Below are positions 10,201-19,839 of a DNA stretch of 64,000 bases, piece after piece. Positions within the stretch are counted from its first letter, which is position 1; each line of letters opens with the position of its first letter. The translations under genes were made by a program, and so were the position numbers. The stretch covers positions 180,984,756-181,048,755 of the forward strand of contig CM054063.1 of NCBI GenBank assembly GCA_028641055.1, written 5' to 3'. This DNA is from Alopecurus myosuroides (taxonomy: Eukaryota > Streptophyta > Magnoliopsida > Poales > Poaceae). The notes below the pieces were generated by a model. It was not told the DNA's origin. It saw nothing but the letters and a program-made list of their open reading frames with translations, and did not search any database.

Positions 10201-13200
10201 ACCTTTGTAAATTGAGGTGCTTCCCACCTGTTGCACTGGCTTGGGATTCTGTATCAGGCCTACACATTATTCCGAATATCTACTCTGAGACTGTAATGGT
10301 TGATTCGTCACCTGCTACCTGGGATTCACATCAAGGGGCTGAGAGAACTATTATGCTTCTTCTGGTAAGGTTATTTGTTGCGCCTTCTATTAGTTTTAGC
10401 GTGGAAGTAGGCTCACTAATGAAACTGGAAAATTACATGTTATGGAAATTGACACTCCATTTTCTCTTTCGGATTTTGCAAGTCACTAAAGTTTTATTAC
10501 GAACACTTATATATTATTAGTGTCCTCTGAATAACCATTGTACAAATGGCTTTAATCCCCCTGTGTTCTATCTTTGTTGTTAGCCGCCCTGCACAGCCAG
10601 CCATTGCCATCTTTCATATGACTCTATGTTTCTATGAGGCTGCGACCCTAGATTGACTGACCGATCCTAATGATTTTACATTGATGTTAGGATTTTGATT
10701 CTTGATTCTACACTGATCCTACAATTTGCGGTCCTACCGCGGAACCTCTGATTGGTTCAGGATCACAATTCTGACAAACTTGATGTCCTCAGCTTTTACA
10801 CGTACCTCCCATTGACATGCTGATCATTCTGCCAGTGCCACAAGCTGCTCGGCTTTAATCACCTAGCATCTTACTGTAGTCGTCAACTGACTGTCATCCT
10901 TAATCCCCATAATACTATTATCTATGCTGGCGATGCTGTTCACCACACCCAGGGAGTGTTGCCTGTTACCGGACCTGCATGTCGGTGATGTCTCTAGCGT
11001 AGTTCCCACTAGCCATGTACCACATTTGACACGTAGTGAACTCTCCAAAATTCAAGATTCTATTTTTTTACCGTTATGTTTATTTCTAACATATCATGAC
11101 ACCTAATAATGTTAGGGTGTCCATGCATTTCCTTAGTGTCTGCACTTGATTGCCGTTTGACATAAATCAAATACTTTTTTCTTAACTTCGAATTGATTAC
11201 ATTAGGTGGCTTCAAATTTTGTAGGCTGACCCGCATTGCTCATACAAAGTCAGTCTCCGCGCTTCACTTGGTGCTGCAACAAGCAGGTTCTTTTTGTTGT
11301 ACTCATCTGAGGTAATCATCTTCTGCAGGATACTATCATGCACAATTGCAGCATATAGTCCTTATTCTGAGTTCAAGTCATGTTTAAGGATGCTATCATA
11401 ATGTCTCTCTGCTACATCATGTTGATTGTTAAAAGCTATAGCTCTAGTAAGTGATCAACATATATGTCCTTAATGTGACATATGCTGTTATATGCTGTGG
11501 AGGTTGTATTTATTCATGGCTATCAAACATCACCTTCCAAAATCATCAGACCACGCCGTCAGGCGCGACAACATGAGTATGTACGATACAGACGAAGAGA
11601 GCAGATCGAGAGGAACTCACCGCTGAAGAGCCAAGGGCGAAGCAGCCGGCGGAAACGCAGGAGGAAGGGGAAGGGAAGACGCGGAGCAGAGCAATATAGG
11701 CAGGGGCGAGGCAATTCCACGGGGGAACCGCGTCAGAAGCAAATGAAAACCTCAAATCGCCCAGCTGAGAAGAAGGAAAGAAAGAACGGTTCAGATTGGC
11801 CCGTGAGATTCTGTGCAGAGTGGCCCCATCGGACGGCCATGTGGCGACCACCCAGCCGTGATTGCCTTGCCCCTGCCTATATTGCTCTGCTTCACGTCTT
11901 CCCTCCCCCTTCCTCCTCTGTTTCCGCCGGCCGCTCCACCCTTGGCTCTTCTGCGGTGAGTTCCTCTGGATCTGCTCTCTTCGGCTGTATCGTACGTACT
12001 CATGTTGTCGCGCCTGGCGTTGCCACCTTGCTTCACCTGGGTGCCTTCATAACTGTGACCCTCGTCATGTTTGAGTCTTTTTACACGTTGCAAAAATGAT
12101 CAGTTACTAGTAATCTTCTTGGAGTAGAAACATTTCAATACTTTATCTAAGAATCCTGACTATTTTTTGGAAGTCAACGAACCCTCTTTGTGGGTAAGCT
12201 ACTTAGTAAGGCACCACATCATGTTCTACTGGCTAGATACTGTATGTTAATGTAGGTTAGTAATGTACATGTAATCAACAACCTTACAATTAATTTTTTG
12301 AGATTAAAAATCATGCAGATAGCTGTTTAAACCACATAAATCTGCAGGCCTGTTCAATCTTTAATATGCATCGGTTTGTAAGAAATATCTCATAATACCC
12401 TAGTGTTTAAAGTAAACAAGGCAGTCTTGATGACTAGTGGGCCACAATTTCGCAACCTGTAGAAAGGGGTTACTTCAGCTTTAGATACATTTATGTTAGT
12501 GAATAGGGCGTGTATATGTGTATTTATCTTCTTGCGATAAGGGTGTCCATATTACACATGCGGTTGAGGATTACTTAGGGTTTTGTATTTTTCTTGCGAT
12601 ACTGTCCTCTGATCCTTTGCACTGGTTGCCTAGGATGTATTTCTCCCAGTATAACATTGAAATTTATATAGTCATTGTTCTCTCAGTTTTGCACCATTGA
12701 TGGGATTGCAGGATTGCAGCATATGTGCATAAAACTGCTAGTTTCTGTAGCTGGATAACTACATAAGATTACCCATGATTACATGTTAAACTGTTATGTT
12801 TGTTTTGCAGATTCTTGGTTTCATGATTGCCGTAGTAATGTTTGGCCTGATGCGGCAATCGTCAGCATGGGAGCGAGATTGTTCTGTACCATCTCTTTTG
12901 TCAGCTATAGAGACTAATCTGAAACTGTCAAGCCCATGGATGTTCCTTTGCTTCACGCCAATACTTCTATTCCTTGCCTTTTTGTTTTTCACTACAGGAC
13001 AAAACCCTCGATTTGGAACCTTCTTGTTTGTTACCGTCATCTGCTATATAGTCGCTAATGGTTTCACCATTTTGCTGATACTAAGTTCGAAATTGATTCT
13101 GTATGTGGTTGCTATTCTACATGTCTTTCTCAAAAGACGGTTAGTACACGCAAATACATCTTTCTTATTAATAGCAGTTTATATATTTCTTCCTCACTTT

Positions 13201-16200
13201 TTGTCAAGATGCAGAGACTGTTCAAGCTAGGAGTCATAAATTTATTATTAATATTTGAAAATGTCAACTTTACTCCCCTGGACTATCATGTTTGTTTGAA
13301 CTTTAAATCGTCTAATTTAACCCTCTAATTTTTAATACCAGATCATTTACCCCCATAGGTCAGTTTTGTCATGAAAGCCTCCATTTCATACTTTCTCTCC
13401 CCGATTCGTCTCCCTCCTGTCTTTCTTTAGTCTTTCCTTACTAGCTTGGAGCTATCTTTATCCCTTGTCCGATCGAGTTGGACCCCCTGCAACGCCATGT
13501 GTGAGACTGGGCTTGGCTGTCATCGATGCAGCACGCAACTCACCCGCCGGTTTATAAGCAGCTGCATCATGGGCACGCGCACATGCCCGCACTCAGGCTG
13601 GACAGTACCATCGAAGTTGTCTGTGATGTTGTGCGGATACGGCAGTGGGAGAAGGGATGCACTTTCCTTTGACCCTCTACAGCTCCTCATGACCTCTTGC
13701 TGTTCCATGTCGTTTGAAAAGAATCGCTAATCTTAGCATTTTGTCAAGCGTGTTGGGAGCGAAGCAGTTTTATCGTTTCCATGTGCGTGCAACTGATCTT
13801 GGGCAGACAAAGCTAGGTGATCCACCAGAGAGGGAGGTTGAGCAGTGGTTCTCCATGGTAGTAAACCATTTAAATACCTCTCTAGGGGATTATAATTTTG
13901 GGGGCTAATAAGAAAATCTAAAGTTCAGCGGTCGAATGTACAAATATCATACTTGTATGGAGTAAAGTTGACCTTCCCTACTTCTATTTATTTTTTTGCG
14001 GGGACCCTACTTCTATTTGGAGGAGATTAGTTGATGAACGATATAGTAGAACCAACATTTGGTACTTTTGTTGTACGATGCGCTGGAGTCGTGTATCCTA
14101 AATTTAGTAATATTACTTTTTCTTTAGCTTACTACTTCCCAATCTAAGTATCAGAAATTTGGGAGTAAAAAGGATTTGATTTCAGAGCTGCCCAGTCTTG
14201 TTTCTAGTGCAGAGTAGTATCTAGAGATTTTCAGAGCTGTGGTATTGAATTGGGCTAGAGACACATCATGTATTCAGGGTTACTACCTATTTATTCTTTG
14301 TTTCTTGGAAATTAAATTATTTCTTGTCCATAGTGACCTTATAAGAAAATGGCTTTTGCAATGCAATATTGATGTGCAGTTTATGTATCTTTCACTTCAT
14401 ATTTTGTATGTTGGGCGATTGTTTCTCCACAATGGAAAATCTGACAGTAATACTATTGAGCTTTGTAGTGTACAAGTATGTGTGTTTAACAGACCATACA
14501 CAATTGTTCTGTTACTTATCTTGTAATAATGATATACAGTTGGCAATCATGGGAGGACGGTACTCAATCTCCATTTGTTCGACAGATTCTTTCTTTCTCA
14601 TTCTCATTTCAATCTCTCAAGGTAAGTGCCTCCTGGAAGTATGACAGTTTATGCAGATATTTAGTCCTTTTTTCTTGTTGAGGCTCAAATTCAGATACTA
14701 ACTAATTTAATTTTCAAAAAGATTGTGCAGATGATCAAGAACAATACAAATATAGTTGTAGCATTTGCTACAATTCTTCTTGTCTGTTTTGTTCATCCAG
14801 CAATTGGTCTTGGTCTATTACTTCTTTCACATTGGCTGCACGCTCATTCAGCCCTCTGCAGGTACAGTTTAAACTTAAATTGATACACACTAGTGACAGT
14901 TGCTAAAATTTTATACAAGGACCTGTCTGGAATTCAGGGGTTTATTTCCTAAAGGAATTGGAAAAAAACTGCATTCCAGACAAGGCTTTGCTGACCATGT
15001 CTGTCAACTAGGTGTGCAATGGCTTGCTTATTCCTACTAGCTCTGTGTTTGTTTATTGCTACCAAAGTAACAAAAGTGAATCCAATCAGGTTCCACATTG
15101 ATATCCAAACATTCTAATAGCAACAATAACTTGCTTAGACCGAACCATAAAAGTAATCATTTTACATATTCTGAAAAAACACAAAATAGATGGCCCGGTA
15201 GTCAGTAAGTTACTTTTGGTGGATAGGACGTGGCAGATGGACAACAGTTATCTCTACTCCAATATTTATAGGAGTAAATATCTCGCCTTCATTTCTGAAT
15301 GCATGCTATGCTTATGAATTGTAGGAACAAAATATTTTTTCAGAAGAATATACTTTACTTGCATTTGCTGCACGAATGTCTTGAGTGCAATTATATACAA
15401 TTATATAGAATCATATAATGTACTTGAATTTACCTTTGCAGAGGTATCCTGAATGTAACGACCAAGAAACATTTATATCTATTACATATGTTAACCCCAG
15501 TCAGTTCAACTAATGAAGTGGGTGCCTTTGTGTTGTAACAGTTTCTTAGGAGCTTCATTCCGTAACATCGCTCAGAAAAAGGACCTGTATAAATCCAAGA
15601 TGGGTAATAATCCCATTCTACTATCAAAAAGTAAACCTGATGGGCTCGAGCAACTTCTGCCGATGGATGATAGCCCGTCAGCTGCTAAAAGCTTTACAGA
15701 CAGCCAGTTAGAAGTGTTTGACTGTCGGCATGGAATCATGATCCTGCATCTTCTAGCTACGCTCATGTTTGCACCTTCGCTTGCTGCTTGGCTACAGGTT
15801 TGTCGTTCTTACTTATCTGAATGATTTTGGACAAACTCTCAATGTTGCCATTCACATTAGTTATTGCCTCATCAGAGATGACATATAGCATGAAAATATG
15901 CTTCTGTGTACTGATTTTGCCAGCCACAAGCCAGTGTTCTTTTCAAATCATTATAGTCATCCCATTCTATCTGTGAACTTGGTCCTGTATCTTGTGCACT
16001 TCTTAGGGTGCGTTTGGATCCTCTGCTCACCTTGCCTAGCTGAGCGAGGATTTCAAGCTACCTCTAGCTGCTGCCTTTAAAAGCTAGGCTATTTGTTTGG
16101 TTCTTTCACCTTGCTGCCCACGTACATACGGTAGTTACCATCATGGAAGCGGTCAAGAGCGCTTTTTCTCGTTCCTTGCTGTCGGAAGCGGGCCAAATCG

Positions 16201-17059
16201 GCTCTCCTGTCTGGACGCAATTTTTCTAGCTCGCCGAGGCTGTTTGCCTGGCAAAGCTAATTCTTGTACCTCCTACCAAACATATATTCTTGCTTAGCTA
16301 GGCTATAACTACTTCTGCCGAGGATCCAAACACACCCTTAATAATTAGGCAATATATGCTAGATAGTCATTGCCATTATTTGTACTGTCTCTGGTTAGAA
16401 TGTATGGTGTAATTGGTTTTGATTTTGTACATATAGTTATGTTCAGGCTTTCATTTGATGCATTCACCCCAAGCTAAAATCACACCGCCATTTGGGATAA
16501 TAGATTTCCGCCCCAATATTTCCAACTCTAGTAGGAAATCCCCAGTGAACCCGGCTCACTAAACTATTAAACTTTGCAAACTTTGATTCTAGAGTCACTA
16601 TACTTTTTGTGTCGTATAACTCGGACATGCTGCAGTACATCCTATAAAAACATTAACAGGATGCTACTTTGGCTAGCAACTTATATTATGCTGCTTAATT
16701 AATAATGATTTGAATCGGTTCCTGTGCAGAGAATCGGAGTGGGCCAGAGTTTTCCCTGGTTTGTGGATTCCGCACTTTGTGTTGGTGTTATTCTGCATGG
16801 CCTTTTCGGATCACAACCATGTGCCAGCTGTATGTCTTTCAAGTTACCCGGGCAAAGAGGACACGAGGTTGGGCTGAGCTTTCTCTACCTCGTAGGTGGC
16901 TATTATTCCTTCGTTAGCTCCATGGCATTGGCACCTTACAGAGCGCTGTACGCAATGGCCTTCATTGGGTTCATCTGTTTTGCCTCCAGAATTCTTGAGG
17001 CTAGAGGTAAGGTGAGGGGTGAACCTAGCTCTAGAAAAAGGCATTGGCATAGACACTGA
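2650..17059 (+). CDS. PGAP1: PGAP1-like GPI inositol-deacylase (18 exons)
   Basis: Role, known from the family: an ER membrane lipase/esterase that removes the acyl chain from the inositol of GPI anchors, helping GPI-anchored proteins leave the ER. Exons (phase-checked): 2650-2939, 3281-3511, 4035-4225, 4351-4510, 5114-5251, 5334-5520, 6215-6360, 6500-6682, 7179-7289, 9664-9783, 9881-10025, 10201-10364, 11225-11311, 12811-13139, 14540-14621, 14731-14861, 15542-15797, 16730-17059. All introns are GT-AG. The product is about 1,093 residues, near the usual plant length. The lipase motif GHSMGG is at about residues 205-210 (Ser207). By comparison with the family, Asp289 (in HDYQ) and His325 (in MEHQSILWC) probably complete the triad. 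The C-terminal third (residues 719-1076) has about eight hydrophobic helices. Oddity: the ATG at 2650 and the rest of exon 1 are out of register by one base, so the gene may be a damaged allele, or the real start may be ATG 2760. Confidence 0.88.
3281..3511 (+). CDS. PGAP1: PGAP1 exon 2
   Basis: Residues about 98-174, starting VRSLAAESFRAYQNG and including LDWFAVDLEGEHSAMDG, part of the alpha/beta-hydrolase fold. The preceding acceptor is catctag, and the donor is agg|gtaacc. Confidence 0.87.
4035..4225 (+). CDS. PGAP1: PGAP1 exon 3, carries the catalytic serine
   Basis: Residues about 175-238. It encodes VMLVGHSMGGFVARAAL, the nucleophile elbow of the lipase, and ends in LTLSSPH plus two bases of the next codon. 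The donor is ca|gtac, with a CT/GT microsatellite starting four bases into the intron. Confidence 0.88.
4229..4273. repeat. compound (CT)n(GT)n microsatellite at a splice donor
   Basis: About twelve CT units (4229-4252) run directly into GT/GTT repeats. It starts at position +4 of PGAP1 intron 3, and the intron is only 125 bp long. Length change here could affect 5' splice-site use. Confidence 0.9.
4351..4510 (+). CDS. PGAP1: PGAP1 exon 4
   Basis: It completes the split codon to Gln and continues YPPIALQPSLGHFFSHVN, ending GGIHDYQ. The Asp in HDYQ is the likely acid of the triad. Intron 3 is only 125 bp. Confidence 0.87.
5114..5251 (+). CDS. PGAP1: PGAP1 exon 5, likely catalytic histidine
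   Basis: Residues about 292-337: IRSRLAALDGIVPSTHGF, then KNVWLSMEHQSILWCNQL. The His in MEHQSILWC matches the conserved family histidine. Confidence 0.87.
5334..5520 (+). CDS. PGAP1: PGAP1 exon 6
   Basis: It starts VAHTLLSMIDPVDRQPF after the acceptor gtccag, and ends one base into a Glu codon that exon 7 completes. Confidence 0.85.
6215..6360 (+). CDS. PGAP1: PGAP1 exon 7
   Basis: ELQRNVSLFCPPSVQW through DGRRRWLDIKKL, followed by a strong gtaagt donor. It belongs to the luminal beta-rich middle domain. Confidence 0.84.
6500..6682 (+). CDS. PGAP1: PGAP1 exon 8
   Basis: GSNGKGHFTFVTNLAPCSG through QIPAGPAPKQ, 61 codons in phase 0 at both ends. Confidence 0.84.
7179..7289 (+). CDS. PGAP1: PGAP1 exon 9
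   Basis: VEPGSQTEQPPPSAFLLLSP through TISVASRP, 37 codons. The following intron (7290-9663) is the longest in the gene and holds a MITE at 9159-9461. It also has a GC-richer stretch (7640-8050) in which I recognise nothing. Confidence 0.84.
9159..9461. mobile_element. Tourist-like MITE in PGAP1 intron 9
   Basis: The ends are imperfect inverted repeats: GAGCGTGTACAGCGT at the left, and GGGCGTGTGCAGCGT as the reverse complement of the right. Both ends are flanked by TAA (9156-9158 and 9462-9464), the PIF/Harbinger target duplication. The 303-bp length and lack of coding capacity fit a MITE. Confidence 0.72.
9664..9783 (+). CDS. PGAP1: PGAP1 exon 10
   Basis: AISGRPPPAASMAVGQFFNP through LRSSYVSE. 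The SGRPPPAxSMAVGQFFNP block is highly conserved in plant PGAP1 proteins. Confidence 0.86.
9881..10025 (+). CDS. PGAP1: PGAP1 exon 11
   Basis: EIFLKEDHPLALTLSFSVSL through MEADKN plus one base. The donor is a|gtgagc. Confidence 0.84.
10201..10364 (+). CDS. PGAP1: PGAP1 exon 12
   Basis: It encodes LCKLRCFPPVALAWDSVSG through AERTIMLLL. CKLRCFPPVALAWD is a conserved plant PGAP1 segment. Confidence 0.86.
11225..11311 (+). CDS. PGAP1: PGAP1 exon 13
   Basis: ADPHCSYKVSLRASLGAATS through LLYSSE, 29 codons. The next intron (11312-12810) contains the large inverted repeat. Confidence 0.84.
11553..12020. repeat. large inverted repeat in PGAP1 intron 13
   Basis: Left arm 11553-11715 and right arm 11861-12020 are near-identical reverse complements (for example gcaatataggcaggggc on the left against gcccctgcctatattgc on the right), with a 145-bp GC-rich spacer. 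Each arm, read inward to outward, has tatatt, a CT-rich leader and cggtgagttcctct, resembling a promoter plus first exon with a splice donor. Both arms therefore give similar ORFs on opposite strands, a by-product of the symmetry. No target duplication was found at the outer ends. Confidence 0.8.
12811..13139 (+). CDS. PGAP1: PGAP1 exon 14, first membrane helices
   Basis: Residues about 719-828, with four hydrophobic segments (for example ILGFMIAVVMFGL, FTPILLFLAFLFF, FVTVICYIVANGFTILLIL, ILYVVAILHVFL). The exon ends two bases into an Arg codon. Confidence 0.86.
13262..13973. mobile_element. TIR-flanked block in PGAP1 intron 14, class unknown
   Basis: The left end tgtcaactttactcc recurs inverted at the right end (ggagtaaagttgacc), with further inverted similarity inside (gaactttaa against ctaaagttc). 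The block is about 700 bp with no recognised transposase. No clear target duplication was seen, so it may be a decayed non-autonomous DNA transposon. Confidence 0.45.
14540..14621 (+). CDS. PGAP1: PGAP1 exon 15
   Basis: It completes Arg and encodes WQSWEDGTQSPFVRQILSF through FQSLK. The donor is aag|gtaagt. Intron 14 upstream (13140-14539) carries the TIR-flanked block at 13262-13973. Confidence 0.84.
14731..14861 (+). CDS. PGAP1: PGAP1 exon 16
   Basis: MIKNNTNIVVAFATILLVCF, then HPAIGLGLLLLSHWLHAH: two further membrane helices. The exon ends tgc ag|gtacag. Confidence 0.85.
15542..15797 (+). CDS. PGAP1: PGAP1 exon 17
   Basis: SFLGASFRNIAQKKDLYKSK, a polar loop, then RHGIMILHLLATLMFAPSLA and AWLQ. 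Intron 17 contains the MITE at 16006-16337. Confidence 0.86.
16006..16337. mobile_element. Tourist-like MITE in PGAP1 intron 17
   Basis: TIRs are GGGTGCGTTTGGATCCTC at the left and GGGTGTGTTTGGATCCTC (inverted) at the right, flanked by TTA at 16003-16005 and 16338-16340. The GGGTGYGTTTGGATCC terminus and the 3-bp TTA target are typical of PIF/Harbinger MITEs in grasses. Confidence 0.88.
16730..17059 (+). CDS. PGAP1: PGAP1 exon 18 (last)
   Basis: RIGVGQSFPWFVDSALCVGV through the final helices, with a basic C-terminus (SSRKRHWHRH) and TGA at 17057. A basic tail on the cytosolic side suits an ER-resident membrane protein (inference). The 3' UTR probably ends around 17250. Confidence 0.87.
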   Translation, partial: RIGVGQSFPWFVDSALCVGVILHGLFGSQPCASCMSFKLPGQRGHEVGLSFLYLVGGYYSFVSSMALAPYRALYAMAFIGFICFASRILEARGKVRGEPSSRKRHWHRH

Positions 17060-17543
17060 TACTAGCTTGGAAATGATTAGTTCCATGGCGACGTTGCGAC
17101 ACAATTTGACAATAGCAGCTCTTGTTATTTTAGCTTTTGGTTGCGAACTATGGAGATCGTTGTTCTGCTTATGATTGCAAACTGGGAAGTGTTCTTGAAT
17201 TTTGAGGTGAATCAAATTTTGTTGGTATGGACATATTGTAACCCATAGGCAAGGTTTGAATATATGATGGGAGTGGATGACCCAGTGACTTTACGCAATA
17301 GTGATGCCCAAATATATATTTTGAGGAAGTCCCCAACCACCATTTCTTTGGAAGATCACTTCTTTCTTAATCAACACCAGGGGCACTAATTCGGTAGCAT
17401 TAGCAACAAAAAATATGGGTATTTGTTGTAACAATGATTTTTGTATTTTCATGTAGTAACATTTTTTTTTGGTTTTTCATGTGGCGATAACAAATATTTT
17501 TTTTCAGACTGATGTACTAACAAAAAAAATTCGGATTCATATA
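17060..17543. other. PGAP1 3' UTR and downstream AT-rich spacer
   Basis: The first 200 bp are probably 3' UTR. The rest is AT-rich with several T-runs. I see no gene in it. Confidence 0.4.
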
Positions 17544-17751
17544 CTCCCTCCATCCTGGTGTATAGGGCATAATATCAAATACATGTAGTCCCATCTATTA
17601 GGCATATTTTGCATTAATTCTCCTCTAATTAGTGGATGGTTGCCTCTCTCCACCCCTCTCCACCAATGCATTCAATCTTTAAATCCCAATGAATGAATAC
17701 CTAGGGCCTAGAGATTTGCTATATGTGCCCTATACACCAGGACGGAGGGAG
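17544..17751. mobile_element. Stowaway MITE
   Basis: The left end CTCCCTCCATCCTGGTGTAT and the right end (inverted) CTCCCTCCGTCCTGGTGTAT form near-perfect TIRs, flanked by the TA target duplication (17542-17543, 17752-17753). Length is 208 bp. The CTCCCTCCGTCC terminus is the hallmark of Stowaway/Mariner MITEs in Triticeae. Confidence 0.95.
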
Positions 17752-17858
17752 TACTGACAGAGGTTTTTCATATTTTTTTTTGGATTCGTGTGGTGACAAG
17801 AAACTGTCAATCATTTTACCTCAAAAAAAAAATTGTCAACCAGATTTGCATGCATTAG

Positions 17859-17961
17859 CAAGATCCAGAAATTTCCATGCATACAAGATCCAGAAATTCA
17901 TGCATACAAGTTCTACACAAGATTATTGTTCCACACAAGATCCAGAAATTCATGCATACAA
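17859..17961. repeat. three direct repeats of a 26-bp unit
   Basis: Copies of caagatccagaaattcatgc followed by ataca lie at about 17859 (one base variant), 17884 and 17935. They lie in the 3' region shared by the convergent PGAP1 and P450 loci. No known function. Confidence 0.8.
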
Positions 17962-18098
17962 ATTCCATTCCGGATTCAACTCTAGATTCAAACTGCGGCA
18001 GACACGCCTCCAGATTCCAGACAGGCAAACACCATGACCATGCATGGTTCGTCCATGGCCACCTTCCAATGCGACACACCAGTGTTCAACTTGTCGCT

Positions 18099-19719
18099 TC
18101 ATGCAGCTGCGTTTAAGCGTCGCGTGATGCGCGCCCGAAGCGGATTCTTCATCGTCTTGAAGAAGCCGTCCAGCTCCGTCAGGTCGACGTTCTGCTCCGC
18201 CGCGGGCGGCGCCCACTCGAACTCGCGGACGAGAGCGGCAAGGAACAACTTGACGTGCAGCATCGCCAGACCCATACCGGGGCAGAACCTTCGCCCCGCG
18301 CCGAATGGCATCATCATTATGATCTCCTTCGGCCCCGGCAGCGGGCCGACGTCCTCCGCCTCGCCTCCGGGCATGAACCTCTCGGGCCGGAAATCGTCGG
18401 GATCCGTCCACCTATCGCTGTCTCTGCCGATGTCCCCTAGCATGAAGTGAACCCGTAGGCCGGCGGACGGAACGGCGGCTTTGCCGGCCACCGCCGCTGC
18501 GTCCTCTGCGCGAACGTCGCGCATGAGGAACGGCACTGGCGGGTGCATGCGGAGGCTCTCGAGTACGACGGCGTGCAGGTACGGCATTGCACGTTGCCTT
18601 AGCTCGTCGGGCATCATGCCCTTGCCGCCGGCCTCACCGTCGACCTCGAGGCGCAGCCTGTTCTGGACCCCCGGTTGGGTTACGAGGTGAGCGAGGGCCC
18701 ACTCCACGCAAGCCACGACCGTCTCGGTGCCTGCACCGAGGAACTCCGACACGAGGCTTACCATCTCGTCGTCCGTGAGGGCGCGCCGGGGGCCGGCGTC
18801 ACTGATAATGCTGGCGTCGTCGTCCGGGCCCGGCACCCGGAGGTCCAAGAGTGAATCCACGTATGGAAAGACACCGTCCTTGCAAGTTCGGGACGTTCGC
18901 TGCCCTGCCACGATGATAGGGAAGAAGACCTCAGCCATCTTGCCGCGGGAGGCGAGGAACCGGCGCCACCGCCTCCAGTGCGCGAGCTTGGCCAGCTTCG
19001 AGCCGGCGTAGGCCTGGGCTTGCCCGACGCCGAGCACGAACTCCTGCATGACGCGCTGCGCGGCGCGCACGTCGCCGTGGCCAACGCCATCTCCGAAGCA
19101 CATGCGCGCAACCAGGGCGAATACGGCGGCGTATAGGCTGTCTCGGACAACCACGTCGCCGGCGCCTCGAGTCGACAATCCAGCGAGGAGGTCCTCGACG
19201 GCCGCGCGTTGCAGCGGGGCGAGGAAGCCGAGTCGGGAGGGGTGGAAGAGCTTGGACGTGAGATTGCGTCTTAGCACTCGCCACAGTGGCGGACCCAGAC
19301 ATAATTTTTAGTGGGGGCAATTCAAATGAGTGGGGGCCTTTATAGTATAAAATTGAATTTTTATAACCACTTTTCCTCAAATATGAGCAAATTACACTAT
19401 AATTCAGAAAAATGAGTGGGGGCCACTGCCCCCACTCAGCTCTATGTAGGTCCGCCACTGCTCGCCAGTGCGGACCATATGGTGCGGTGGTTAGGCTGTC
19501 GCTCCGTCGGCGGCGGGGGCCTGTGACCAGGGCCACAGGGAATGGAGCCAGAGGTCGGTTCGAGAAGGCGTTGGCATTCGCAATGAGTGCGCGTTGGGCG
19601 ATGGCAGGGTCGCCGATCTCGATGGTTGGCTGCTGGACCACGACATGGGCACGCCTAGTGCATCGCCAGAGGAGGGAGGCCAGGCAGGAGAGAAGAGCCA
19701 CGAGCATAAGGAGCTCCAT
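18099..19719 (-). pseudogene. cytochrome P450, CYP89-like, disrupted by a MITE
   Basis: Plant microsomal P450s use O2 and NADPH-P450 reductase to oxidise small substrates; the substrate here is unknown. The intronless frame runs from ATG at 19719 (hydrophobic MELLMLVALLSCLASLL anchor) for 86 codons to APYGPHWR, is broken by a 177-bp MITE plus target duplication, then resumes VLRRNLTSKLFHPSR for 392 codons to TGA at 18099. Seen motifs: I-helix GAGTET, ExxR in ESLR, FRPERF, and the heme loop FGAGRRFCPG. The C-terminus MKNPLRARI is CYP89A-like. Removing the insert restores a 478-codon open frame, about 50 short of the usual length: the proline-rich hinge (PPGP) and the following segment are missing between CTRR and AHVVVQQP. 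The MITE carries stops, so full-length protein is unlikely. Confidence 0.85.
19284..19460. mobile_element. hAT-like MITE inserted in the P450 coding region
   Basis: TIRs CAGTGGCGGACC and (inverted) CAGTGGCGGACC bound a 177-bp AT-rich insert with a gagtgggggc subterminal repeat. The direct repeat CTCGCCA is present on both sides (19277-19283 and 19461-19467). Deleting the insert and one repeat exactly restores the P450 frame. Confidence 0.92.
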
Positions 19720-19770
19720 TGCTAATGCTAGCAGTGGTGAGTAGCGCAGTGTGCCACTCTACCTATGTTC

Positions 19771-19786
19771 CTATATGTATATATGG
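19771..19786 (-). promoter_or_regulatory. TATA-like element of the P450
   Basis: ctatatgtatatatgg on the plus strand reads as ccatatatacatatag on the coding strand, 50-65 bp upstream of the ATG at 19719. Its position and sequence fit a TATA box, but the transcription start is not shown. Confidence 0.45.
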
Positions 19787-19839
19787 AGATGCCGGAAAGG
19801 GTTTTGATGCAGACATCACTACGAAATCAATAGCCTACC

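Noticed and set aside
11482..12099. 205-codon plus-strand ORF and a matching 101-codon minus-strand ORF in PGAP1 intron 13
   Set aside because: Both arise from the inverted repeat, so the same residues (for example CLAPAYIALLHVFP) appear on both strands. No start context or domain.
14930..14995. Small MITE in PGAP1 intron 16 (cctgtctggaattc with attccagacaagg)
   Set aside because: Inverted similarity is only about 12 bp with no target duplication; too weak to call.
18034..19311. Plus-strand ORFs over the P450
   Set aside because: Antisense shadows of a GC-rich coding region.
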